Below, one piece after another: positions 24,885 through 32,825 of a stretch of 64,000 nucleotides of DNA. Within the stretch, counting starts at the first letter, position 1, and each line of letters opens with the position of its first letter. Below the pieces are notes generated by a model. The model had not been told where the DNA came from and did no database searches. It saw only the letters and a list, made by a program, of their open reading frames with translations. The stretch comes from Chondrinema litorale (GTDB lineage: Bacteria > Bacteroidota > Bacteroidia > Cytophagales > Flammeovirgaceae), in contig NZ_CP111043.1 in assembly GCF_026250525.1 (NCBI RefSeq), forward strand, positions 4,043,001-4,107,000, in the 5' to 3' direction. A program made the position numbers and the translations under genes.

Positions 24885-27629
24885 ATGGATAAATACACAT
24901 ATATTGCTAATGCTCATGGGGCATACATCGATGAATTATACAAATCTTACAAAGAAAATCCCGACTCTGTAGATAACTCCTGGAAGTCTTTTTTTGAAGG
25001 TTTTGATTTCTCACAAGCTAAATATGGAGAAGATGGTGCCAGTATGGTACCAGATGCTTTAACTGGCTCAAAGTTAAAGAAAGAAATTGCGGTAAGAGCT
25101 TTAATTCATGCTTATCGTTTAAGAGGTCACTTAGAATCTACAACTAACCCAGTAAGACAAAGGGTAGACCGCAAAGCACTTCTAGATTTAAAAGATTTTG
25201 GTCTTGGTGAAGAGGATTTAAAAACTGTTTTCACAGCAGGTGAAGAACTAGGTATGGGCTCTGTAAGTCTAGAGCAAATAATTTCTAGACTGAGAAAGAT
25301 TTATTGTGGAAACGTTGGGTTTGAGTTTATGTCGATCAGAGAGCCAGAGGTTTACGAATGGTTCAAAAACAAGGTTGAGATAGAGTTTCCAAAATTTAAG
25401 CTTGAGTTAGAAGAAAAAAGAAGGATTTTACAGAAATTAAATGAAGCTGTAGTATTCGAAAATTTCCTTCATACAAAGTATGTAGGGCAGAAAAGGTTTT
25501 CATTAGAAGGTGGTGAGTCTACAATTCCTGCATTAGATGCTATAATCTCTAAAGGTGCTGAACTTGGCGTAAAAGAGTTTATAGTAGGTATGGCACACAG
25601 AGGAAGACTAAATGTTTTAACTAACATAGTTGGTAAGACATACGATGAAGTTTTTAATGAATTTGAAGGTGCTGCACTTCCAGATGAAACAATGGGAGAT
25701 GGTGATGTGAAGTACCATATGGGTTTCTCATCTCAAATTGAAGCTTACGGTGGTAAAGAAGTTACTATTAACTTAATGCCTAACCCTTCTCACCTTGAGG
25801 CTGTAGACCCAGTTGTTTTGGGTAATGCAAGAGCGAAGTTAGATATTATATATGACAAAGACCCTTCTAAATTAATACCGATACTTATTCATGGTGATGC
25901 TGCTTTAGCTGGTCAAGGCATTGTATACGAAATTGTACAAATGTCTAACCTGAAAGGCTATTCAGTAGGAGGTACAATTCACTTCGTAATTAACAACCAA
26001 GTTGGTTTTACTACTGACTTCCATGATGCTAGATCAAGTATCTATTCTACTGATATTTCACAGATAATAGAGGCTCCAGAAATTCACGTAAATGGTGATG
26101 ATCCAGAAGCAGTGCTATTTGCAGTAAAATTAGCTGTGGAATTCAGACAAAAATATAAGCGCGATATCTTTATTGATATGGTTTGCTACCGTAGACATGG
26201 CCACAACGAAAGTGATGAGCCTAAGTTTACTCAACCAAAGCTTTATAATATTATATCAAGACACCCTAATCCAAGAGAAATTTACAAAGATAAGTTGATT
26301 GCTCAGGGTGAATTGGAAGCGAAGGTAGCAAAAGCAATGGACAAGGAGTTTAGAAAAATGCTGAATGAAAGACTTCAGGAGGTAAAACAACATCCTTTGC
26401 CATATAAAAAACAGGTGTTAGAATCTCAGTGGAAAGAAATGAGAAGATCTGTTCCAGAAGATTTTGAAGAATCGCCAGATACTTCAATTAAATTGGAAAC
26501 AGTACTTAAAGTTGCTGATGCTTTAACTAATGTACCTAAAGAATTTAAGCCTTTAAGACAGATTGAAAAACTGTTAAAAGAAAGAAAGCAGATGTTCTTC
26601 GAGGACAAGAGCCTTAACTGGGCAGCTGCTGAGCTTTTAGCTTATGGTTCAATCGTACTTGAAAATAAAATTGTGAGAATGACTGGTCAGGATGTGGAGC
26701 GAGGTACTTTCTCTCACAGGCACTCAATCTTAAATGATGCGGAGACTAATTCTAGATATTGTAACCTTTGCAAAATCGACGAAAATCAAGCTCCTTTCAT
26801 GATATTCAACTCTCTACTTTCTGAGTATGGAGTACTAGGTTTTGAATTTGGTTATTCATTTGCAAACCCTAACGCACTAGTTATTTGGGAAGCACAGTTT
26901 GGTGACTTTGCTAACGGTGCGCAAGTTGCTATAGACCAGTTTATAAGCAGTTGCGAGACTAAATGGCAGAGAATGAGTGGTTTGGTAATGTTATTACCTC
27001 ATGGTTACGAAGGACAAGGACCAGAGCACTCAAATGCTAGACCTGAAAGATTTTTACAACTTTCTGCAGAGTATAATATGGTTGTGGCTAATATTACAAC
27101 TCCTGCAAACTTCTTCCACTTAATGAGAAGACAGGTTACATGGGAGTTTAGAAAACCTTGCGTGGTTATGAGCCCTAAGTCACTCTTGAGGCATCCAAGT
27201 GTAGTTTCTCCATTAGAAGATTTTACGCATGGTAAATTTCAGGAAGTAATTGATGACGAGTATGCAAAACCATACAATAAGGTAGAGAAAGTTCTTATGT
27301 GTACTGGTAAGATATATTTTGATCTGCTTGAAAAGCAACAAAAAGATAAGAGAAAAGATGTTGCAATTATCAGAATTGAACAGCTGCATCCTTTCCCTGA
27401 AACTCAGGTCGAGAAAGTACTTTCTAAGTATAAAAATATGAGTAAATTGATCTGGGTACAGGAAGAACCTGTAAACATGGGATACTGGACATATCTTCTA
27501 AGGACATATTATAAGAGAAAAGATCTGGAAATTGTTGCAAGAAAGCCAAGTGCTTCTCCTGCTACCGGATATTCTAAAATGCACCAAGAAGAGCAACAAA
27601 AAATTGTTAGTGCAGCATTCAACAGATAA
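24885..27629 (+). CDS. sucA: 2-oxoglutarate dehydrogenase E1 component
   Basis: The 914-residue thiamine-diphosphate enzyme decarboxylates 2-oxoglutarate in the TCA cycle. The N-terminus MDKYTYIANAHGAYIDELYKSY matches the E2-interacting end of SucA. Other marks are GMAHRGRLNVL, HGDAALAGQG, INNQVGFTT, a YRRHGHNESD segment and VERGTFSHRH. I start at the ATG at 24885 because the homology begins there; a TTG 12 bases upstream is also in frame. sucB follows after 48 bases and a terminator closes the pair at 29234. Confidence 0.96.
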   Translation: MDKYTYIANAHGAYIDELYKSYKENPDSVDNSWKSFFEGFDFSQAKYGEDGASMVPDALTGSKLKKEIAVRALIHAYRLRGHLESTTNPVRQRVDRKALLDLKDFGLGEEDLKTVFTAGEELGMGSVSLEQIISRLRKIYCGNVGFEFMSIREPEVYEWFKNKVEIEFPKFKLELEEKRRILQKLNEAVVFENFLHTKYVGQKRFSLEGGESTIPALDAIISKGAELGVKEFIVGMAHRGRLNVLTNIVGKTYDEVFNEFEGAALPDETMGDGDVKYHMGFSSQIEAYGGKEVTINLMPNPSHLEAVDPVVLGNARAKLDIIYDKDPSKLIPILIHGDAALAGQGIVYEIVQMSNLKGYSVGGTIHFVINNQVGFTTDFHDARSSIYSTDISQIIEAPEIHVNGDDPEAVLFAVKLAVEFRQKYKRDIFIDMVCYRRHGHNESDEPKFTQPKLYNIISRHPNPREIYKDKLIAQGELEAKVAKAMDKEFRKMLNERLQEVKQHPLPYKKQVLESQWKEMRRSVPEDFEESPDTSIKLETVLKVADALTNVPKEFKPLRQIEKLLKERKQMFFEDKSLNWAAAELLAYGSIVLENKIVRMTGQDVERGTFSHRHSILNDAETNSRYCNLCKIDENQAPFMIFNSLLSEYGVLGFEFGYSFANPNALVIWEAQFGDFANGAQVAIDQFISSCETKWQRMSGLVMLLPHGYEGQGPEHSNARPERFLQLSAEYNMVVANITTPANFFHLMRRQVTWEFRKPCVVMSPKSLLRHPSVVSPLEDFTHGKFQEVIDDEYAKPYNKVEKVLMCTGKIYFDLLEKQQKDKRKDVAIIRIEQLHPFPETQVEKVLSKYKNMSKLIWVQEEPVNMGYWTYLLRTYYKRKDLEIVARKPSASPATGYSKMHQEEQQKIVSAAFNR

Positions 27630-27677
27630 TTAAATTTTAAACCTAAAACACATATAATAATATAATATATTAATAAT

Positions 27678-29222
27678 ATGAGCCTAGAAGTAACGGTACC
27701 TGCTGTAGGGGAGTCTATAAATGAAGTTACGATTGCCCAATGGATAAAGAAAGACGGAGAATATGTGGAAGAAGAAGAAGTTTTATGTGAGCTTGAGTCA
27801 GACAAAGCAACGTTTGAGTTAAATGCAGAGACTTCTGGAATCTTAAAAATCATTGTTGAAGAAGGTGAGACAATTGATATTGGGACAAAAATATGCGTAA
27901 TTACTCCTTCTGAAGGTGGTGGCGACAGTAGCGAAAATGCTGAAACAGCAGCTACTACAGAAGAAAAACCAGCTTCATCTGGCGGGTTAACTGGTGAGGT
28001 TATTTCAATGGTTGTTCCAACTGTTGGAGAGTCAATCACCGAAGTAACAATTGCATCTTGGCTTAAGGAAGAAGGCGATTTTGTTGAAGAAGAAGAGATT
28101 CTTTGTGAAATAGAATCTGACAAAGCAACTTTTGAACTTGCTGCTGAAAATACAGGATACTTAGAAATTGTAGCAAAAGAAGGTGATACACTTAATATTG
28201 GAGAGTTAATCTGTAAAATTAAAGTATCTGAGGGCGGTTCTGGAGCTTCAGCATCTGCAAGTACTAGTTCAAATGGTCATTCTCAAACAACTGCTGCTCC
28301 AACATCTTCTAATGAAACTTATGCGAGTGGCCATGCATCTCCGGCTGCTGCTAAAATACTTTCAGAAAAAGGTATTGATCCAAAATCTATAAAAGGTACT
28401 GGTGTTGATGGTAGAGTTACTAAAGAAGATGCACTAAAAGCTGAAAAGCAAGCGCCTGCACCTAAGAAAGAAGCTCCTAAAAAAGAAACTGCAACGGAAT
28501 CAGTAAAAGCTGCACCGGGAGAACGTGGAGAGAGAAGGGAGAAAATGTCTTCTTTAAGAAAAACCATCTCTAAAAGACTAGTTTCTGTTAAAAATGAAAC
28601 GGCTATGCTAACCACTTTTAATGAAGTGGACATGAAGCCTATCATGGATATTAGAAAGAAATACAAAGAATCATTTAAAGAAAAGCATGGTGTAGGTCTT
28701 GGGTTCATGTCTTTCTTTACAAGAGCAGTATGTGAGGCTTTAAAAGAATGGCCTGCAGTAAATGCAAAAATTGATGGTGAAGAAATGGTATTTAGTGATT
28801 TCTGTGATGTTTCAATTGCTGTTTCTACGCCAAAAGGTTTAGTAGTACCAGTTATCAGAAATGCAGAGTCAATGTCATTTAATGAAATTGAAGCTGAGAT
28901 CATTAGATTAGCTGTAAGAGCAAGAGATGGAAAGCTTACTATTCCTGAAATGACAGGTGGAACTTTCACCATTACTAATGGTGGTATTTTTGGTTCTATG
29001 CTTTCTACACCTATTATTAATGCTCCTCAATCTGCAATTTTAGGAATGCACAACATTGTTGAAAGAGCTGTAGTAGTTAATGGTGAAGTAGTAGTAAGAC
29101 CAATGATGTATGTAGCCTTATCTTACGACCATAGAGTAATTGATGGTAGAGAATCTGTTAGTTTCCTTGTGAAAGTGAAGCAATTACTTGAAGATCCAGT
29201 TAGACTCATGCTAGGAGTATAA
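27678..29222 (+). CDS. sucB: Dihydrolipoamide succinyltransferase E2 with two lipoyl domains
   Basis: The 514-residue E2 core has two N-terminal lipoyl domains, with lipoate lysines at about 43 and 148, each in ESDKATFEL. A linker follows, then a peripheral subunit-binding domain (HASPAAAKILSEKG) and the acyltransferase domain ending in SYDHRVIDGRE, with the catalytic His and Asp. Most SucB proteins have one lipoyl domain; two are more usual in pyruvate dehydrogenase E2. The partner gene sucA argues for the succinyl enzyme. Ala-, Pro- and Ser-rich linkers join the domains. Confidence 0.93.
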   Translation: MSLEVTVPAVGESINEVTIAQWIKKDGEYVEEEEVLCELESDKATFELNAETSGILKIIVEEGETIDIGTKICVITPSEGGGDSSENAETAATTEEKPASSGGLTGEVISMVVPTVGESITEVTIASWLKEEGDFVEEEEILCEIESDKATFELAAENTGYLEIVAKEGDTLNIGELICKIKVSEGGSGASASASTSSNGHSQTTAAPTSSNETYASGHASPAAAKILSEKGIDPKSIKGTGVDGRVTKEDALKAEKQAPAPKKEAPKKETATESVKAAPGERGERREKMSSLRKTISKRLVSVKNETAMLTTFNEVDMKPIMDIRKKYKESFKEKHGVGLGFMSFFTRAVCEALKEWPAVNAKIDGEEMVFSDFCDVSIAVSTPKGLVVPVIRNAESMSFNEIEAEIIRLAVRARDGKLTIPEMTGGTFTITNGGIFGSMLSTPIINAPQSAILGMHNIVERAVVVNGEVVVRPMMYVALSYDHRVIDGRESVSFLVKVKQLLEDPVRLMLGV

Positions 29223-29233
29223 AATTTTTATTT

Positions 29234-29275
29234 AAAATAGCTTTACTCTTTTCAGGCAGTAAAGCTATTTTTTTA
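29234..29275 (+). terminator. Terminator of sucA-sucB
   Basis: AAAATAGCTTTACT pairs with AGTAAAGCTATTTT around a 10-base loop, followed by a T run. It separates lpd from sucAB, so lpd needs its own promoter. Confidence 0.85.
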
Positions 29276-29331
29276 ATTAGCCTGAAGCATTTTTTTATTT
29301 AATTAGCTAATAACACTTTACAAAAAATAAC

Positions 29332-30732
29332 ATGAATTACGACTTAACAGTAATAGGATCTGGTCCTGGAGGTTATGTGGCGGCTATCAGAGCAGCACAG
29401 TTAGGGTTAAAAACAGCGATTATAGAAAAATACAGCACACTTGGAGGTACTTGTCTTAACGTTGGATGTATCCCTTCAAAAGCATTACTAGATTCTTCTG
29501 AGCATTACCACAATGCAGTGCATACTTTTAAAGAGCATGGTATTGAGGTTAAAAGTCCTAAGGTTGACTTAGCTCAAATGATAAATAGAAAGAATGAAGT
29601 CGTAAAACAAACTTGCGATGGTATTGACTTCTTAATGAAAAAAAATAAAATCACAGTTTATCATGGTGTAGGTTCTTTTAAAGATAAAAATACAATCGTG
29701 ATAAAAGGGGAAGAAGGTAAAGAAGAGGAGATTAAAACGGATAAAACTATTATTGCAACTGGTTCTAAGCCGATTATAATTCCTGGAGTTGATTATGATA
29801 AAGAGAGAGTAATTACATCAACAGAAGCACTCAATCTAAAAGAGATTCCAAAAGAGATGATTGTAATTGGTGGTGGAGTTATTGGTCTTGAGCTAGGTTC
29901 TGTTTATGCAAGAATTGGTACCAAAGTTACTGTAATTGAGTATTTAGACAGAATTATTCCAGGAATGGATAAAACACTGGCTAAAGAATTACAAAAAACA
30001 CTTAAGAAACTTGGCTTCGAGTTTAACTTTAAAACTAAAGTAACCAGTGCTAAAACTAAAGGCAAAAAAGTAATAGTTGAAACAGAAGATACTAAAGGAG
30101 AGAAGAAAGAGCTTTCTGCCGATTATTGCCTTGTTGCTGTTGGTAGAAAAGCTTATACTGAAGGTTTAGGTTTAGAGAATATTGGATTAGCTACTGATAA
30201 GAGAGGTAAAATTGAGGTGGATGAGCATCTTCAATCAAAAGTTGAAGGAATTTATGCAATCGGTGATGTAATTGATGGTGCTATGTTAGCACACAAAGCA
30301 GAAGAAGAAGGTGTTTATGTTGCTGAAATGCTTGCTGGACAAAAACCACATATCAATTATCTTTTAATTCCTGGAGTAGTTTATACATGGCCAGAAGTTG
30401 CTGGAGTAGGGTATACGGAAGAGCAATTAAAAGAACAAGGTAAAAAATACAAGGCTGGTTCATTCCCTATGCGAGCTTTAGGTAGAGCAAGAGCCAGTAT
30501 GGATATCGACGGTCTAATTAAAGTATTGGCTGATGCGGAAACTGATGAGATTCTAGGTGTACATATGATAGGCCCTAGAGTAGCAGATTTAATTGCAGAG
30601 GCTGTTGTTGCTATGGAATACAGGGCTTCTGCCGAAGACGTAGCAAGGATGTCTCACGCACACCCAACGTATACTGAAGCTATGAAAGAAGCATGTTTAG
30701 CTGCTACTGGAAACAGAGCTTTACATGTGTAA
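29332..30732 (+). CDS. lpd: Dihydrolipoyl dehydrogenase (E3)
   Basis: The 466-residue flavoprotein has the FAD motif GSGPGGYVAA, the redox pair Cys41-Cys46 in GGTCLNVGCIPSK, the NAD motif GGGVIGLELGS and the C-terminal HAHPTYTEAMKEA with the catalytic His. It reoxidises dihydrolipoamide on E2 with NAD. Position beside sucAB suggests it serves the 2-oxoglutarate complex; it may also serve pyruvate dehydrogenase and the glycine cleavage system. Confidence 0.96.
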   Translation: MNYDLTVIGSGPGGYVAAIRAAQLGLKTAIIEKYSTLGGTCLNVGCIPSKALLDSSEHYHNAVHTFKEHGIEVKSPKVDLAQMINRKNEVVKQTCDGIDFLMKKNKITVYHGVGSFKDKNTIVIKGEEGKEEEIKTDKTIIATGSKPIIIPGVDYDKERVITSTEALNLKEIPKEMIVIGGGVIGLELGSVYARIGTKVTVIEYLDRIIPGMDKTLAKELQKTLKKLGFEFNFKTKVTSAKTKGKKVIVETEDTKGEKKELSADYCLVAVGRKAYTEGLGLENIGLATDKRGKIEVDEHLQSKVEGIYAIGDVIDGAMLAHKAEEEGVYVAEMLAGQKPHINYLLIPGVVYTWPEVAGVGYTEEQLKEQGKKYKAGSFPMRALGRARASMDIDGLIKVLADAETDEILGVHMIGPRVADLIAEAVVAMEYRASAEDVARMSHAHPTYTEAMKEACLAATGNRALHV

Positions 30733-30778
30733 AATTGATTAAATAAAGTATTGTATTATTTATAGATGATACTTTTTC

Positions 30779-30819
30779 AAAAAGCCCAAAGGTTATGTAA
30801 TTAATCTTTGGGCTTTTGC
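30779..30819 (+). terminator. Terminator of lpd
   Basis: AAAAGCCCAAAG pairs perfectly with CTTTGGGCTTTT around a 14-base loop and ends in four T. Confidence 0.8.
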
Positions 30820-30943
30820 AATTATTTGGAAACAAAATTGTTATAAATGCGGTGCAGTAAGCAACTAACTGTAGCACAATTTTTTCTAGGAAATTAGTGA
30901 CAGTTATTTTAATTTTTTAAGATTATTAAAGACAAACTAATTC

Positions 30944-31915
30944 ATGGGAGCATTGCTAAAAGTATCTTCAGCAGCTAAAGAAATTTACGGTTGTTCAGAA
31001 TCCACTGAAGAAACATGGGTTAATTATGCATTTGCTTTAATGAGCATTGCTGGTGCTGACGATGAAATATCTGATGCTGAAATGAAGTGGCTTTTAGAAG
31101 ATTTTTCTGAGTTAATTAATGCCCATGAAAACTTTGGTAGTGCTATAAAGAATTTTGATTACAGGAAAGCCGACCTCCATGATATACTGAGTAAAATAGA
31201 GTTTAAGGTAAAGATCAATTATAAAAGAGCTCTTTTATACGACTCTATTAAAATGTCTCATGCAGATAATAACTATTCAGAAGATGAGCGAGAAGCTGTA
31301 AAAATGTTTTCTGAAATGCTTGAGATTCCAGAATATATGGCAAAAACTATTGAAGGTTTGGTAAACACCGAAAAATCGATAGAAGCCACAAGAAGGTCAA
31401 TTTTTGAGTTGGATGATAAAAAACTTACAGATTTTTCTAACTCTATCAGAAGAACGACAAAACTTGTACAGCATGCTTATGGTCTACAAGAAACTTCTGA
31501 TGAAATAGATCTAAATTATGGTTATGCTTTAATGAGCATTGCAGGTGCAGATGGTGTGGTATCTGATGATGAAAAAGAATGGTATAAATATAACTTTGCC
31601 AATATTTCTCAAATTCCAGATCATATAGTACAAAAGGTTTTAGAAGTTGATTTTTCAAACCTAGATCTCAATGAAATTTTAAATAAACTCCCTCACGAAA
31701 TGTCTTTGAGTTTCTCTAAGACACTCATCTATAATTCTATTAAGATGTCAAGAGCAGATGGAGATTACCCATTGGAAGAACGCGAAGCAGTAAAAGAAGC
31801 TGCTGCTATTATGGGAGTTCCAGCAAATATTACTAATACTCTTGATTACCTCACAGACGCAGAAGAAAAAGTGAACCAAATGCGTAGAACACTCTTTTCA
31901 ATAGACGAAAAATAA
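30944..31915 (+). CDS. Protein with two tandem TerB-like domains
   Basis: The 323-residue protein is an internal duplication. Each half has LMSIAGADxxxSDxE, then about 55 residues later YxSIKMSxADxxYxxxEREAVK. The halves start near residues 28 and 192. The acidic AGAD...E and ADG...EE motifs are those of the TerB/DjlA N-terminal helical fold, which may bind metal. It has no signal peptide or membrane helix. No tellurite-resistance genes are nearby, so the function is unknown. It appears monocistronic. Confidence 0.7.
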   Translation: MGALLKVSSAAKEIYGCSESTEETWVNYAFALMSIAGADDEISDAEMKWLLEDFSELINAHENFGSAIKNFDYRKADLHDILSKIEFKVKINYKRALLYDSIKMSHADNNYSEDEREAVKMFSEMLEIPEYMAKTIEGLVNTEKSIEATRRSIFELDDKKLTDFSNSIRRTTKLVQHAYGLQETSDEIDLNYGYALMSIAGADGVVSDDEKEWYKYNFANISQIPDHIVQKVLEVDFSNLDLNEILNKLPHEMSLSFSKTLIYNSIKMSRADGDYPLEEREAVKEAAAIMGVPANITNTLDYLTDAEEKVNQMRRTLFSIDEK

Positions 31916-31999
31916 TTTTATCTTATTTTTTCCTTCATTCAAGCAACGATCTTCAAGATTCGGGCATTTCCAAAGTAATGGCAACCGATTAGCTCCTTA

Positions 32000-32031
32000 T
32001 TTGTTTTAAAAATCGCTTCTGAGTAACTTCG
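32000..32031 (+). promoter_or_regulatory. Probable promoter of uppS-bamA
   Basis: TTTG (32000-32003), 20 bases, then TAACTTCG (32024-32031). The spacing is one base long and the -7 has one mismatch (TTCG for TTTG). A start near 32038 would leave a leader of about 30 bases. Confidence 0.45.
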
Positions 32032-32066
32032 CGTTTCCCGGAATAAAGAAGCAAACAGAAGCTTTG

Positions 32067-32816
32067 ATGAAACAAGAAATAGACAAATCAAATATACCAG
32101 CTCATATAGCCATCATAATGGATGGTAATGGCAGGTGGGCTAAGAAAAATGGCTCAATGAGAGTGAAAGGTCACCAGCATGGAGTTAAAAGTGTAAGAGA
32201 AGTAACTGAAGCAGCCGGAGAATTGGGTGTAAAGTACTTAACTATGTATGCTTTTTCTACCGAAAACTGGTCTAGACCTGAGTACGAAGTAACTGCTTTA
32301 ATGCATTTATTAGTCTCTACCATTAGAAAAGAAGCCCGAAATCTTAATAAAAATAATATTAAGTTGATGGCTATAGGAAATGTAGAGTCTTTGCCATCAG
32401 TTTGTCAGAAAGAGTTAAATGAAGCGATAAAGCTTACAAAAGATAATACAGGGCTTAATTTGGTGCTTGCTTTAAGTTATAGTGGAAGATGGGAAATTGT
32501 GAATGCTACAAAAAAAATAGCTGAAGATGTTAAAGCAGGTAAAATTGATGCAGATAAACTAGATGATAATTTATTCGCATCATACCTTGAAACAGGAGTA
32601 AAAGGTATTCCGGACCCTGAATTAATGATTAGAACCAGTGGAGAAATGAGAATTAGCAACTATTTATTATGGCAAATTGCTTATTCTGAATTGTATATAA
32701 CTGATACTCTCTGGCCGGATTTCAATAAAGAAGAGTTTAATAAAGCGATTCTTTCTTATCAGCAAAGAGAAAGAAGATTTGGGAAAACTAGTGAGCAACT
32801 ATCTAAGGTTAATTGA
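32067..32816 (+). CDS. uppS: Undecaprenyl diphosphate synthase (isoprenyl transferase)
   Basis: The 249-residue cis-prenyltransferase makes the C55 lipid carrier for peptidoglycan and O-antigen synthesis. It has the MDGNGRWAKK substrate-binding motif with Asp19, TMYAFSTENWSRP, and a C-terminal segment DPELMIRTSGEMRISNYLLWQ. The ATG at 32067 is preferred to a TTG three bases upstream. bamA starts 9 bases after the stop, so lipid-carrier synthesis and outer-membrane assembly are co-expressed, a common arrangement. Confidence 0.95.
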   Translation: MKQEIDKSNIPAHIAIIMDGNGRWAKKNGSMRVKGHQHGVKSVREVTEAAGELGVKYLTMYAFSTENWSRPEYEVTALMHLLVSTIRKEARNLNKNNIKLMAIGNVESLPSVCQKELNEAIKLTKDNTGLNLVLALSYSGRWEIVNATKKIAEDVKAGKIDADKLDDNLFASYLETGVKGIPDPELMIRTSGEMRISNYLLWQIAYSELYITDTLWPDFNKEEFNKAILSYQQRERRFGKTSEQLSKVN

Positions 32817-32825
32817 AAGAAGTAG

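Noticed and set aside
28319..28972. Long antisense open frame inside sucB
   Set aside because: It is opposite the acyltransferase domain, whose motifs are clear; the antisense product is Ser/Leu-rich with no domain pattern.
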